Assembly (NCBI RefSeq): GCF_021869535.1
Contig: NW_026262593.1
Coordinates: forward strand, 72,544,822 to 72,608,821
Source: Mytilus californianus
Taxonomy: Eukaryota; Mollusca; Bivalvia; Mytilida; Mytilidae
Direction: 5' to 3'
Length of the DNA: 64,000 nucleotides
Under the pieces are notes generated by a model that did not search any database, was not told the DNA's origin, and saw only the letters and a list, made by a program, of their open reading frames with translations. Position numbers and translations under genes: made by a program. Shown here piece by piece: positions 1-13,300 of the stretch (position 1 is its first letter; each line of letters opens with the position of its first letter).

Positions 1-70
1 CGGATTTATTTATGCTTAATCGAATTATGAATATTGAACAGCGGTATACTACTGTTGCCTTTCTTCATCC
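1..70 (-). repeat. Dispersed mussel repeat, fragment (family F)
   Basis: The segment with gtatactactgttgccttt is the reverse complement of a stretch at about 8115-8170 (acaacagtagtataccactg). Two inverted copies 8 kb apart, and my recollection of the same motif in mussel DNA, indicate a dispersed repeat. Element boundaries cannot be placed. Confidence 0.5.
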
Positions 71-639
71 AAATCAGATCAAATTGGAAAACCTTTAGCG
101 TAATTCACATCGTCAAATATTGTCCAGTAATTAATTATTTTCTAAAAAATGTTATATATTGATGTAAATAAATGATATGAAAGACTATTTCTCAAAGATT
201 CAATTCATTCACAGGTTCACAAATTCTTACAGTGAATGGAAAAACAATCTTTAACCTTTGTCCGTGGCTTTTTGACCTGTGAATTTATGTTCTACATTCG
301 TTTACGATGAATCCCGAGGTCTCTGTTGGGTCCGAACTGGGTCTATTTAATACGCATTTCATGTGTATGTGTACTTTTAATTATCAAAAACTGTGTGTAC
401 TCAATGCTATTATACTTTTAATTCTTATTGCCAAATTCCGCACACGAACAATAGTAAAATTTGATTCAAGGTGCTTTGTGATATCAGCAGTACAAAATGT
501 GTAAGACAGAATTTGAAGCATACGTTGCTTCTATCCATGTACTACATATATATACCATGTCAACAACATTGCAAAAACAGTGTAAGCTGTATAGTAAACA
601 GTGAATTCAAAGTATTAATAAAAATATATCATCCGACCT
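71..639. other. Non-coding, nothing recognised
   Basis: AT-rich sequence with only short open frames that have no recognisable protein signature. No repeat, RNA gene or splice-compatible exon was seen. Confidence 0.5.
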
Positions 640-1476
640 GTACAACCACTGGATCGATTTTTCTGCTGGTGGAACATTTTGTCCTCGAGGACATCGTCCA
701 CCGAGTACAACCACTGGTCCGAAGGCTCTGCTGGTTGACTTCTTGTCCCAGAGGACGATTTGCCCTGTACAACAACTGGGTCGTTGTCTCTGCCTGTTGA
801 CATTTGGCCACGTGGACATCATCAGCCTAGTACAACCGCTGGGTCATTGTCTTTGCTGGTGAACTTTTTGTCCCCGATGACATCATCTATTCAGTACAGC
901 AAATGCATCGTTGTCTCTGCTGGTTGACATTTTGTCCCCGAGAACATCATCTGTTCAGTACAGCTACTGGTTATTGTCTCTGCTGGGGAACATTTTGTCC
1001 CCGAGGACATCATCTGTTCAGTACAAGCACTTGGTCATTGTCTCTGATGGTGAACATTTTGTCCCCGAGGACATCATCTGTTCAGTACAGCCATTGGGTC
1101 GATGTCTTTGCTGGTAAACATCTTGTCCCCGAGGACATCATCTGTTCAATACAGGCACTGGGTCGATGTCTTTGCTGGTGAACATTTTGTACCCGAGGAC
1201 ATCATCTGTTCAGTACAGCCACTGGGTCGATGTCTTTGCTGGTGGACATTTTGTCCCCGAGGACATCCTCTGCCTTGTACTACAACTGGATTGTTGTCTC
1301 AGTGGTGAACATGTTGTCCCCGATGACATCATCTGTGCAGAACAGCCACTGGGTCGAAGTCTTTGTTGGTGAACATTTTGTCCCCTAGGACATCATCTGT
1401 TCAGTACAGTCACTGGGTTGATGTCTTTGCTGGTGAACACTTTGTCCCAGAGGACATCATCCGCCCAGAAACATAA
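640..1476. repeat. 64-bp minisatellite, about 13 diverged copies
   Basis: A unit of about 64 bp recurs roughly 13 times. Its core is ctgctggtgaacattttgtc, followed by a ccccgaggacatcatctg segment, a cagtacagccactggg segment and a gtcgatgtctttg link. The inner copies (about 915-1260) are close to each other and the outer ones are more diverged, as expected when an array is homogenised by unequal exchange in its centre. Because 64 is not a multiple of three, the open frames across the array on both strands run through successive frames and look like peptide repeats. I regard them as by-products of the array, not genes. Confidence 0.9.
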
Positions 1477-2440
1477 TATGCATGAATTTACGAAGATAAA
1501 ACAGAATACCGGCTCAGAAGTCGCCCAGTATAAAAGGTCAGAAACAGACGTCAGAAATGGCAGGTCTCCCCCGAATACCAGACATGACAAACATCAAGAA
1601 TATGACACATTTATATAATCACACTAATAAAAACAGTAATAATCTGGTACGCAGTCGTATTTAGTTCTTCCACAAAACATTTTAGACTGTAATGACTATG
1701 AACAACACTGTTTAATTTCTAAATGTACAACCAAAAACTGCAAAACCTGAAACATTTTAATAACAGATGCTTAATTCATTTGCAATTTACCTTAAAATAT
1801 TACTTTACAAAAAGTTATGATGATCTGAATTGTGAATCAACAATTCTCGTCTACGGATTAGAAAGTAACCTTTGCGGATCATATATGTTGGTGAAACGAA
1901 AGGAAGGCTCAATAAACGTATGTGCTGCCATAGATCAGATATCAACGACAATGCAAACGACATTGTTTACCACGCTTTAATCACCCTGATCATTCAATCC
2001 TTTCTATGCAAGTTCGCATCATCGAAACAATATACCACAGGATAATTCCCATCTTGCAACACATCTCCGTAAACAAAAGGAAGACTAATGGATTCGACAA
2101 TTGAGAACTGCGAAACCATATAGTTGCAATGACAAAATTGATGGTATAGGTATTCTATCTAGTCCTTCCTGTAGCTCAGTGAATAAGACTAACATTTTCA
2201 ACTCTACTTCTCGACGTTGACGTAGTCAAAGTCATCGTCATTATACTTCACCTACTCTTGATGATGTATCTTGTAATGACCAGATGTCATTTATACAAAA
2301 GCCTTTAGGTATTTATCACATTTGCACGAAGCTTTATTCATTACTTCTTTCCAAACTTCATTTTTCTGTACAACTTATGTTTAGAAACCACTGTTACAAA
2401 TCCCCATTCAAACCAATACAAACTAATAGCTTGCATTCCC
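1477..2440. other. Non-coding, nothing recognised
   Basis: AT-rich DNA downstream of the minisatellite. An 85-codon open frame at 1723-1980 (+) has no recognisable domain and no splice context, so I do not call it a gene. Confidence 0.4.
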
Positions 2441-2454
2441 TATCATGATTTCCT

Positions 2455-2690
2455 TGATATAGGGTAGCTGCTTACAAGGAAGCTATTAAACAAAGAGTTC
2501 CAAATGGTGAAGTTGAGATCATTCCTTCGTCAATTCTACGGACACCATCAAGATTTGGTTGACCGTTATGCTCCAATTATCGTAACTACAATCCCGTAGC
2601 CTTTTCACTGAATGTGACCTACCAAATTAGCCTAATCAACGGGTTTGTACTAACACGAGCAACAAGACCTGCATATAAAATTGACTATTT
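2455..2690 (-). repeat. Dispersed repeat family D, fragment
   Basis: The stretch carries aaggaagctattaaacaaag, gatttggttgaccgttatg and gaatgtgacctaccaa. These resemble, on the opposite strand, parts of the elements at 10505-10830, 23040-23350 and 50610-50850, including the cggtaggtcacattcgt motif. This is an old, incomplete copy of a mussel repeat. Confidence 0.6.
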
Positions 2691-3840
2691 AAATTTATCT
2701 TTGTAAAAATCATAAGATTTATTTCTGATTGTTATAGCTATTTTTACAATGCAATACAATACGGAAGTTGTGCATCTTTTTTATTTAGTAAGTTTGGAAT
2801 GATTTATGGGACAAAAATGAGACTGAATCAATAGAACAATAATTTAATTTTGGATGTAACACGTCTTCTGGGTGACTGAATTTTTTTTATCTATCAGCTC
2901 ATAGACATAATTTTGTGACCGCGACGTCATCAACGTTTTTCATGATTTACTTCTTAATAATAGAATTTAGAATTCGAAATAACCACAAAAATGTGGTGCA
3001 CACTTCTGAATAACACGCTACGCGGTTAGTCAGTGTTCACCACATGTTGGTGTTATTTCTTCATTAATAGAAAACAATATTACAGTCATTCCTTATAATT
3101 TGTTTTTAAATTTAGATTAAAAGAAACTGGGATATTTGAATATAATTAACCGTATGTTCATTTATTTTCTTATTCTTTTTACGAACCTTACTGTTGTACT
3201 ATTGCTGAAATTCACCTGTGTTGCTGTATCTATGTACTCTATTGATGAAGAAGTCACTGTGGTTAACGAGGTCACTTGGGTGATAACTTGTTATTGCAAT
3301 ATATGGTTTATGAACTTCCATAATCACCTATCATTTGCTTATATATATCTATAGATAGAAAGAAAAGCCAGCTACACAATTTGGTACGTAAATAAATATT
3401 GTACACATACAATCTATAAAATAGTTTTTGTTATGAATATATAGTACCTTGATGGTTTAACAGAAATGCTTTAAGTATAAAGATAATCATACATGAATCA
3501 TGATTAATATACATTCCTATGAACTATCCAAGGTATGATATCAGCTATGGTATAATGTGTATTAAAGAAAAAAACAAAATAAACACGGAAGATATTTTTG
3601 AATACTTTACCTGTCCTAACCAATTTATATCAAGTTTAACTGTATACTTATAGTTTCACTCAATAAAACGGCCATTTACACACGAAAGATAATTAAATAT
3701 ATAGAAAACTGTATGCTTTCAACCATGTCATTGCTTCTTTAAACCTATATTACTCCGATTATGTACATTTCAACTCAATGATAAAATACTTAATGATCTG
3801 TTTAAACTACATCTCTGTTTCAAAATAAACTCATTTCTTC
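2691..3840. other. Non-coding, nothing recognised
   Basis: AT-rich spacer. It contains a local near-palindrome around 2985-3050 (accacaaaaatgtggtg, then caccacatgttggtg). No exon or known repeat was recognised. Confidence 0.4.
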
Positions 3841-5840
3841 ATAACAGTCAAAATGGCGACCAGGAAATAATTACACTTAACATTTAAGAATACATGTTCT
3901 TGACCTATAAAATTGTCATGATCATTAATAGCAAACAGAAAATAACAAAGGAATATAGTAAATTGTAGTAAAACAGGTAAACAGTTAACATGTTGTTCTT
4001 ATATTTGTTAAATTATTTAATAAATATATAAGAAAAAGGAGAATCAAATATATCGATTTTTTTTAAATAACTTTAATTTTTCTTTTCAATATTACACATG
4101 TAATAAAAAACTTTACAATATCACGCAGAACCAATTCAAATAGTAATGATATCAAAGAAATATAAGAAGGAAACGAATGTTCAAATAGGTGTCGCATACC
4201 CTTTCGCAAAAATATTATCAGAGCGTCACAATAAATAAATAAATGTTGTCATTTGGTCGATTTGATCTAAACTGATCATTTTATTATCATAAAAGACACC
4301 CCAATAAATTATAGAAAAGTCTACTGGCTCAAACTCAAAATATGGACACTTCCATGTTTAGGGGATCTATAGTTCAGTTTGACAACATTGGACATACTAG
4401 CTATTGACCTTTTTAACTGGACCAAATCACTACTTTACATAAAAATCCATTACTCAAATTTGGTTAACATGTAATTACATTCCTTTACTCAATATGTCAT
4501 GCATCAAATATAAAAAAATTATTAAAAAGTGTATGAAAGAAAAATAGCAAGTTATACATTGTCCACACTTAGCCTAAGGACTGTATTTGTAGAAAACGAA
4601 AACCAAAGGACGATAAATGTGTCCTCGGACCAGTACACATCAATCATCCAATTGATTTAGTATGAAGACGTAATTAACAGTCAGAGAAAAACATGACCTT
4701 GTGCAATGCCAAAATACAATTATCAAAAGATTGTAGAACCGGAAATGTGCACATGTCTATAACAATAATATTAGTTTGGTTTTTCCTTACAGGAAGCAGG
4801 AATAGCCAGGTATAAAACTAGGTTCAACCAAGCATAATGAAGCTGCTTCATTTTAATAATTGGCGACTCAAAGGGTATTCTTTATGATTAAACGTTATCA
4901 AGTCAAGTTATATGAGATTTGCTTTTCACTCGTTCTATTTGTTGATAATGTTTGATTTTGTCAATATTGTTAGGACTTCCCCCTTTTGGAATTATCATAG
5001 TCCGCTATGTTTTTGACCACAACATCCTTCCCAATGTTTGTAAAATAAATTCAAGTCACTGTTTTTGAAATTTATTCTGAGCAATTACCACCTTATCGAA
5101 GTTATTGAACTTAACATTTTATTCTGACCTTCGTTTTATTGCGAGATGCTGTATTTTACAAGATGCAGCATTGTCTAACATCAAGTGAGGGGAACATAGA
5201 TTATTTGGCCATAACGACAACATGCAGTTAATTGAATAATTAGTTGATAGAAAGGCCAGAATATCATATTGGGAGGATAGGATGAGGCTAATTTTTAGTC
5301 ATCATTACAACACTTTAGATGAATATAAGTCACTAAGTAGTCTTGTCTGTGTGTACCTAATATACCTTTTAAGATGCATCCTTTCTTACACCAAAATATA
5401 TGATTGTAGTTGTCTTAGTATCTGTGATCTGAATTTGTTGTAAAACTTAATCAAGTGAAGTAAAGATCATTGATTGGAGCAAACTATTAACAAAAGACTG
5501 CTATTCCCAAATGTATGCATTCATAAACCATTATCTATGATTTCATCTACTTTGTAGTAATTAAAACAATAAATGTTGGATACATGTGTAAAAAGTAAAA
5601 TCACAAAAAAACTGAACTCCGAGGAAAATTCAATCGGAAAGTCCCTAATCACATGGCAAAATCAAATGACAAAACACATCAAACGAATGGACAACAACTG
5701 TCATATTCCTGACTTGGTACAGGCATTTTCAAATGTAGAAAATGGTGGATTGAACCTGGTTTTATAGCGCTAAACCTCTCACTTGTATGACAGGCTCATC
5801 AAATTCCGTTATATCTACAACGATGCGTAAACAAAACATA
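3841..5840. repeat. Tandem segmental duplication, copy 1 (longer)
   Basis: From agtcaaaatggcgaccagga onward this 2-kb block is nearly identical to 5841-7430, offset by 1999-2000 bp, with scattered substitutions and 1-bp indels only. It contains about 413 bp (roughly 5240-5652) missing from copy 2. That interior segment resembles sequence at 30690-30910 (family A), which also continues into the gaactccgagg part, so the segment is probably ancestral and was deleted from copy 2. The 65-codon frame at 5573-5767 lies inside family A and is not called a gene. Confidence 0.9.
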
Positions 5841-7430
5841 ATAACAGTCAAAATGGCGACCAGGAAATAATTGCACTAAACATTTAAAAATACATGTTCT
5901 TGACCTATAAAATTGTCATGATCGTTAATAGCAAACAGAAAATAACAAAGGAATATAGTAAATTGTAGTAAAACAGGTAAACAGTTAACATGTTGTTCTT
6001 ATATTTGTTAAATTATTTAATAAATATATAAGAAAAAGGAGAATCAAATATATCGATTTTTTTAAATAACTTTAATTATTCTTTATAATATTAAATATGT
6101 AATAAAAAACTTTACAATATCACGCAGAACCAATTCAAATAGTAATGATATCAAAGAAATATAAGAAGGAAACGAATGTTCAAATAGGTGTCGCATACCC
6201 TTTCGCAAAAATATTATCAGAGCGTCACAATAAATAAATAAATGTTGTCATTTGGTCGATTTGATCTAAACTGATCATTTTATTATCATAAAAGACACCC
6301 CGATAAATTATAGAAAAGTCTACTGGCTCAAACTCAAAATATGGACACTTCCATGTTTAGGGGATCTATAGTTCAGTTTGACAGCATTGGACATACTAGC
6401 TATTGACCTTTTTAACTGGACCAAATCACTACTTTACATAAAAATCCTTTACCCAAATTTGGTTAACATGTAATTACATTCCTTTACTCAATATGTCATG
6501 CATCAAATATAAAAAAATAATTAAAAAGTGTATGAAAGAAAAATAGCAAGTTATACATTGTCCACACTTAGCCTAAGGACTGTATTTGTAGAAAACGAAA
6601 ACCAAAGGACGATAAATGTGTCCTCGGACCAGTACACATCAATCATCCAATTGATTTAGTATGAATACGTAATTAACAGTCAGAGAAAAACATGACCTTG
6701 TGCAATGCCAAAATACAATTATCAAAAGATTGTAGAACCGTAAATGTGCACATGTCTATAACAATAATATTAGTTTGGTTTTTCCTTACAGGAAGCAGGA
6801 ATAGCCAGGTATAAAACTAGGTTCAACCAAGCATAATGAAGCTGCTTCATTTTAATAATTGGCGACTCAAAGGGTATTCTTTATGATTAAACGTTATCAA
6901 GTCAAGTTATATGACATTTGCTTTTCACTCGTTCTATTTGTTGATAATGTTTGATTTTGTCAATATTGTTAGGACTTCCCCCTTTTAGAATTATCATAGT
7001 CCGCTATGTTTTAGACCACAACATCCTTCCCAACGTTTGTAAAATAAATTCAAGTCACTGTTTTTGAAATTTATTCTGAGCAATTACCACCTTATCGAAG
7101 TTATTGAACTTAACATTTTATTCTGACCTTCGTTTTATTGCGAGATGCTGTATTTTACAAGATGCAGCATTGTCTAACATCAAGTGAGGGGAACATAGAT
7201 TATTTGGCCTTAACGACAACATGCAGTTAATTGAATAAGTGGCAAAATCAAATGACAAAACACATCAAACGAATGGACAACAACTGTCATATTCCTGACT
7301 TGGTACAGGCATTTTCAAATGTAGAAAATGGTGGATTGAACCTGGTTTTATAGCGCTAAACCTCTCACTTGTATGACAGTCTCATCAAAGCCGTTATATC
7401 TACAACGATGCGTGAACAAAACAGACATAA
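5841..7430. repeat. Tandem segmental duplication, copy 2 (with deletion)
   Basis: This is a direct repeat of 3841-5840, immediately adjacent and in the same orientation. The junction attgaataa/gtggcaaaatc near 7239 marks the missing 413 bp. The high similarity implies a recent event by unequal exchange, although collapse or false duplication of two haplotypes in the assembly cannot be excluded from sequence alone. Confidence 0.9.
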
Positions 7431-8110
7431 TAAATAAAATAGTCAAAATATGGGTACAGCAGTCATCACTGTGTCTCAGATATGAATTATGTCTAAACAA
7501 TTTGTCAAAGTAAAAGAAACAAACATATCAGTAAGAGACCGACGAACTTTTGTATTGGAAGCAGCTAAGATACACTCACATATAAAAAGTAAAACAACTT
7601 AAATATCGAAATCGTGACAGAAGAGTTGTATTATGTATAATACCGAATAAGTTCGCACGATACTGGTTTTTGGGATAAACTTCAATAGGTACCCTTCTGA
7701 TAAAAAAAGTGAAAAACCAAAAATCGTGTGCCTCTTTCTCTCCTATTTTAGCCAAAACTGAAGGTTGTGTGTTCCGAAATTATAATTCGGAAGTTCTATA
7801 TGTGTATATTTTAAATGTCACGCAACCCGGACACATTAACATTTATCAGCTCCACCAACAGCTATGCAACAAGAATGACAGAAGACAGCACACCATATAC
7901 AAATGTCGATTTCGTTACAGGTTGCAATTATCGTGACTAATAAAACATTAATATTTGGATTTTATTTTGAATGCAACAAGGCAAAAGTCCTGGGTACGTA
8001 TTATATTATTGACAAAACTTTTTGTCGATTCAATTAAGTTTTAATATTTAAGAAATCAAAATAATGGCTTCATTAAACATAAATAAGAAAAGAAAAGGTA
8101 TATTATGTTA
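7431..8110 (+). repeat. Family A continuation and AT-rich spacer
   Basis: The stretch at 7610-7690 (cgtgacagaagag, ataccgaataagttcgcac, gggataaacttcaata) matches 31000-31070 in the same relative position downstream of family A. The element that was tandemly duplicated therefore probably continues to about 7690. The remainder is AT-rich without recognisable content. Confidence 0.5.
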
Positions 8111-8340
8111 TCAATAAAGACAACAGTAGTATACCACTGTTCAATAGTCATAAATCGATTAAGCAAAACAAATCCGGGTCACAAACCAAAACCGAGGGAA
8201 ACATATCAACTATCAGAGGAAAACAACGGAACGACAGAAACACTGACCTGCAACAAAAACAAACGCTAACAGACATATAAACGGACTATTTGATAACAAC
8301 TGCCATATTCCTGACTTGTTACAGGTCTAACCACAATCTA
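8111..8340 (+). repeat. Dispersed mussel repeat (family F)
   Basis: Contains acaacagtagtataccactg, ccgggtcacaaaccaaaacc and aacggaacgacagaaacac, a block I recognise as recurrent in mussel DNA. Its first part is inverted relative to 1-70. Confidence 0.6.
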
Positions 8341-8399
8341 AGACGAGGTAAAAATGTCGTTAGTTAGTTTACACACAGATACGTCGTAAAAATCAACCA

Positions 8400-8990
8400 A
8401 TTCGGAATTTCATTTTTAATCTTTCCTCCTCATAACTCTGTTGGAGTAGTTTCTGCGTAAGGAGCACATTCCTGTATATGAAGTCCGTATAGTGTGAGCA
8501 TGTACGAGCATTACGTATCAACTTAGATATGTAAACACCATACGATGGGGCAGAGGGTATGTTATTACTGAGAAATGGGAAATTGATAATACGGAAGTTG
8601 AAATCATCCCGTTTGTCATAGATTATAATGTGAAATCGTCCGCCTTTGTAAATATTGAGGAAAAGACAAAGGTATGAAGCAGTCCTTCTAGTATCATTAA
8701 TATCCTTAATTTCTAGTTCACTGGGATATATGAGATGTCAGTACTGACTGAAATAGAGGTTATTCAGTAAAAGGACATCATCAATAAATCTTTTAGAAGG
8801 TTGTGAACGAATTCTGCTTCATACGAGTACAAAAACAAATCGGCCAGTAGGGGCGAACACTTAGTACCCATTATAATACCGACTGTCTGTTGAAATATCA
8901 ATCCTCCAAACTCAACAAACATATCGTCGATCAATCAAAACTTTCCTCTATCAAACGTTTCAGTAAATGTTAAGGAAAACAGTCAGGCCG
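8400..8990 (-). mobile_element. Penelope-like element reverse transcriptase, decayed fragment
   Basis: Conceptual translation of the minus strand, broken by stops and frameshifts, gives ordered pieces of a retroelement RT: a FVEFGGLIFQQTVGI block, an MGTKCSPLLADLFLYSYEAE block (the PMGT/SPLLAD region), a DDVL piece, a YPSELEIKD piece, then YDKRDDFNFRIINFPFLS and YGVYISKLIR. The same order is seen in the copy at 20370-21360. I recognise these motifs as Penelope-like RT; a relative cannot be excluded by eye. No intact frame remains. Confidence 0.7.
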
Positions 8991-9512
8991 AACTCTGGCC
9001 AAGTAAAACCAAAAACTTGAAAATTGGAATCATCCGCTCTCGTGTAAGCCATGCGACATTTAGAAGAAAGAGTAAAGACTGGTAGACTCGGAGACAAAAT
9101 TATGTGTCCTAGCTAGGATGACACAGACTGTTACCATGGTTACCTTGTGAAATAACACGTTGAAAATCCTGATCTGCGTGTCGGTCTCGTACAAAAGCAA
9201 GGTTTATATTCATACATACTATCATGCTCTGGTCCTTAATAAATATTTAGTTTGTAACTGGACGTTAAAAATCAATCAATCCATCCATCCAGAAAAAGTC
9301 ATCTCCTTCACATTTAATATCTCATACATTTCTGTGGGATAAAAAATATAAAAATATAGCATGTATGACAAATATTTTGTTGTTCAGTCAAAATAAAATT
9401 AGGTACAGCGCAGTAAATATTACAGAATATGAATAATTTTAGAAAGCATTCATTATTCAAATTTGAAACAATATTAAGTTAACCAATATAGATTTTATCA
9501 CTAAAATGACAG
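8991..9512. other. Spacer and 3' flank of the CARD-propeller gene
   Basis: About 9340-9512 is homologous to the region downstream of the second propeller gene (33130-33292). Shared pieces include tttgttgttcag / tttttgttcag, gtacagcgc, and aaagcatt followed by gaaaca. The homology suggests that the 3' untranslated region was duplicated together with the last exon. No convincing polyadenylation signal can be fixed here. Confidence 0.5.
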
Positions 9513-10315
9513 TCATTCATTTGTAGTTGAACTTTTTACATCAAATAGAAATGCATCACAAGACCCACTATTGTACACCAAACGACAGTCGTTTGATTTG
9601 TCGTAATAAATTATCGTCGGAATTTGCAGTCCTTCTTTCTCAGTAAATAGTTCTTTATTATGTCTACCATCAGGTGATACCACAACCACATTGTTAGATT
9701 CATAACAAACAATATAAGCATTACCATTTCCATCAGTTGTAACGTGCTGCTGCTTAATTTTCGTATCAAAAGTACAATTCCATCTGTTTGATCCATTCAA
9801 GTCACAGCAGTATAAAGCGTAATTGAAGGGATAAGTGAGGAAACAGCTGTCGATATCAGGTGATAGGCATTGTACCGTTGATTTTAAAAGGCAATGGAAA
9901 GATCGGATTAGTTCCCCTGTCATATTTATTACATCTATCGTGTGGTAATCAATAACAACATACATTAAGCCGTTTTGATAAGATATTTTGCCAGAATAAC
10001 CACGTGTTACAATTTTATTCTTCACTTTTTCTGTGCTGATACTAATTATCTCTATAAACTTTTGATCAAACGAGACAGCAACATCGTCGTCGTTTATTAC
10101 TGCAATACATTGTGGTCTACTAGACAATTTAAGTTCTCGATTGTAACTTCCATATATATTGTAGATATGTAATCTTTTGCTGAAATAACCAGTAAACACC
10201 AACTGGTCATTGGTGATTATACAATCACTAATTACCAGATCAGGGGTTGATTGTAATTGAAACTTCTGTCGAAAGTTAACATCAAATTGGAAAGACGACT
10301 TAAATGGTACTGATT
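9513..10315 (-). CDS. Last exon of CARD gene: NHL/TRIM-like beta-propeller
   Basis: The acceptor ttttagcag precedes 10315 and the frame runs 266 codons to TGA at 9513-9515. An apparent start inside it at 10202 is TTG and the frame continues upstream to the acceptor, so this is an internal coding exon, not a separate gene. Blade-like repeats include LHIYNIYGSYNREL, GLMYVVIDYHTIDVI and NNVVVVSPDGRHNKELF followed by GLQIPT and YYDKSNDC, the usual layout of molluscan TRIM2/3/71-like propellers. Well over half of the residues match the last exon of the HEPN gene (33293-34092). The family folds as a six-bladed scaffold that binds RNA or proteins. Confidence 0.75.
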
Positions 10316-13300
10316 CTGCTAAAATAGACCAACATTTTAGATGATATACTGCATAGATATTTAAGACTGATGTATATGACGTGAAACATATTCTAAATGA
10401 TAAGTTAATGTAAATTTAGGTGAAATTGAATTTCGAAGTTAAAAATATTATTATCGAGTGTCCAGTAATAATGGTTAAACAGAAATACGACCAGCATAGC
10501 ATAGATAGTCTTTAACCAGTAAATGAGGGGCGAAAGATACAAAAAGGACATTCAAACTCGTAAGTCGAAAATATACTGACAACGCCATTGCTAAAAAAGA
10601 GAAGGATCAACAGACAAACAACAGTTCCAAACAAACAACATAGAAAACTGAAGACTGCGCAACACAAACCCCACCAAAATATTGGGGGGATATCAGATCC
10701 TGCTTCACATGTGGAACCCGTCGTGTTTCTCTTGTTAGTGCGAACCCGGTAATAAGTCTTATTCGGTAGGTCACATTCGTTAAATAGTGGACGGAATCGT
10801 AGTAACGACAATTGAAACAGTAGTTAGTTTTCAATTCAACTCGAGTAGTTAAAATATATTGTAGATTTACATCAAATTACGCCGAGGGTAACAACAATGA
10901 TTTAAAGGAGAGTAATTATATCAAATTAGATAGTGAAATCTACCTCACATTAAGATACAGCGTGTATTTTGAAATATGATATTGACAATGGAAACTGGGA
11001 ATGTGTCAAAGATATAGCAACCCGACCAAAGAGCAGAAAAGAGCCGAATGCCACCAATGGGTCTTCAACGCAGCGCGAAAATTCTGCATCTGGATTCGGG
11101 CTTCAGATGGCCCCTTAAAAATGTTCACTTGTTCATCAAAAATGTACGTCTCATTAAAATTCGAAATATAAGCATACAAGACTACTAACAAAGGCTAAAG
11201 GTTTCTCACTTGGGACAGGCGCAAAAATGCGGCGGAGTTAAACACGTTTTGTTAGATCGCAACCCTCCCCCTATACCTCTAGACAATGTGGAAGAAAAAA
11301 CGCACAGCAATACACATTTGTGTCTCAGCCATAGATCAAGCTTGATTTGTTTTATTTGATATTTATTCCGCAATTGAAAAGATAATATCGTTTAAATATT
11401 ACAAATTCCAAGTTGATTTTGATATCGAATTGAAATACTTCACTGCCAGACGCACAACGTATCGGAACTCAAGGAAAATATTTAAGACCTTCATTAAAGT
11501 TTATTACATTTTCATTTATATTTCCGCTGGAAATTTCTAATCATTTCTACTGACAACAAAATGAAAATATATAGTCGTGGAGTAATAATGGAGCTGATAA
11601 ATAATCGACTGTCCCAAAAAGATATGTACACTACATAACACAGTAAGTTTCAGATATAGATAAAATCTTACATTGAACCAAAATGTTCACAATGTATATT
11701 TACGGTCATTAGTTTATAATGATATTGTTTTGCCGCATGAACTGAGTGACATGTATCTTTTCATCAAACTTCTACATTATGATAAAAAGAAAACATGAAA
11801 TGTATGTCGCTAAAACAACTTTCAACCAGACCCCACATGAGGTGAAAGTGAGCAACAATAGGTCACCTTACGACCTTTTACAATGTGCAAAACGCATACC
11901 CTATAGTATACTATAAATAGCTCTGACATACCTTTCTTTGAAAATGTCGAATCACTGTGATTATGCTGTTTTGTGCTAGCGAGTAATATTCCAGTCCTTT
12001 CTAACTCTTCTACAACAGACTAGAGTATTTCAGTACAGAAGGAAAAGTTAAATATGTTACTTAATCTTTTAACAAAGCAATTGTGGTTTTCAAAATAACA
12101 GCGTGTGTTTTCCTGATAAAGAAATAAACATTATAATAATGATAATTTCTAATGTAAAATTCATGTGTTGGAATACTATGCAATATTGTGACTGTTGATT
12201 GAGCAAGAATGTACGCGTTGTTGTACTAAGCACACCTTAATCGCAATTCGATGTATTGAACACTGGACGTACGTGTATGACAAATAAAATAAATGCTGAC
12301 AGGTTTCAACTCATCACTGCAAAGCTACTGATTTATTATGAAATAATTCTTTAACAGATTGAAAACATTGAACGTGTTGGTATACAGGAGATAGATGTCA
12401 TTTTGTGTAGTACTACACGAGAAAAGTGTGACGATAATATTCATTGGTCGAACGGACGAAACAAAACGACAGACAAGGTTATTCAATCATATCCCTTAAG
12501 TTTTATTATCATCAAAACATTTACATCATTTGTTTTGGAAACGTTTATGTGAAATTCACGTGAGATTCATGTGAATCTCAATTCACGTGACACTCATGTG
12601 AAAATGTTCACGTGAGTTTCACGTACAAGCTCGTTTGAGGTGAATTTCATGTAAAGTTCTAACGTGAACTTGACGTAAGATTCAATTAAAATTCACACAA
12701 GAAAAATATTCCTGTGTAAAACAAAGAAACAAAAAGCAACATTAAAAGATCTCTAATAAGGAAAGTATATCTAAATGGAGGATTTTTTACTTTATATTAG
12801 ATCAATTTAGGATTTAAAAAAGACAAGTAAAAAAAATTAGCACAAACACTAAAACTTTAACAACATAAAACTGACTGTAAAGTAGGGGTGAACTTATGTT
12901 TGCCGTAGGAATACGCTGCAATTCCTACACCACTTGTCACACCCGTCATGAGCTCGTATAATTAATCTGGCTGTAAAATGCAATCGATGACACTCCTAAA
13001 TGATGATGGAGGACGGAAATGTGACTACCACAAATGGAACATATCCGTGGTTATCTGCGACATATATATTCATTAAAGGTCAGCCAAATGAATAGTGCGT
13101 TCACAAAATTTTCGAATATCGTACTTCAACAAATCCCAATCTCTGAATCAACCTTCACTGTTTTGTCTGACTACGGCTTATGTCTACACTCTGCACCAAA
13201 AGGAGAAACATCAGAAATTGAAAGAAAAACTGCCCATTATAAAAGAAAGCATTAAACAATCAATATTTGGAACACGCTTAACATAATGAACTATACTAGC

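Noticed and set aside
903-1372. Overlapping open frames with repeated ILSPRTSSVQY-type peptides
   Set aside because: They follow from a 64-bp repeat read through different frames, occur on both strands, and have no start context or splice sites.
10512-10811. 99-codon minus-strand frame with a hydrophobic Cys/Leu stretch
   Set aside because: It lies wholly in family D, and a colinear copy at 50431-50844 gives a related but shifted frame.
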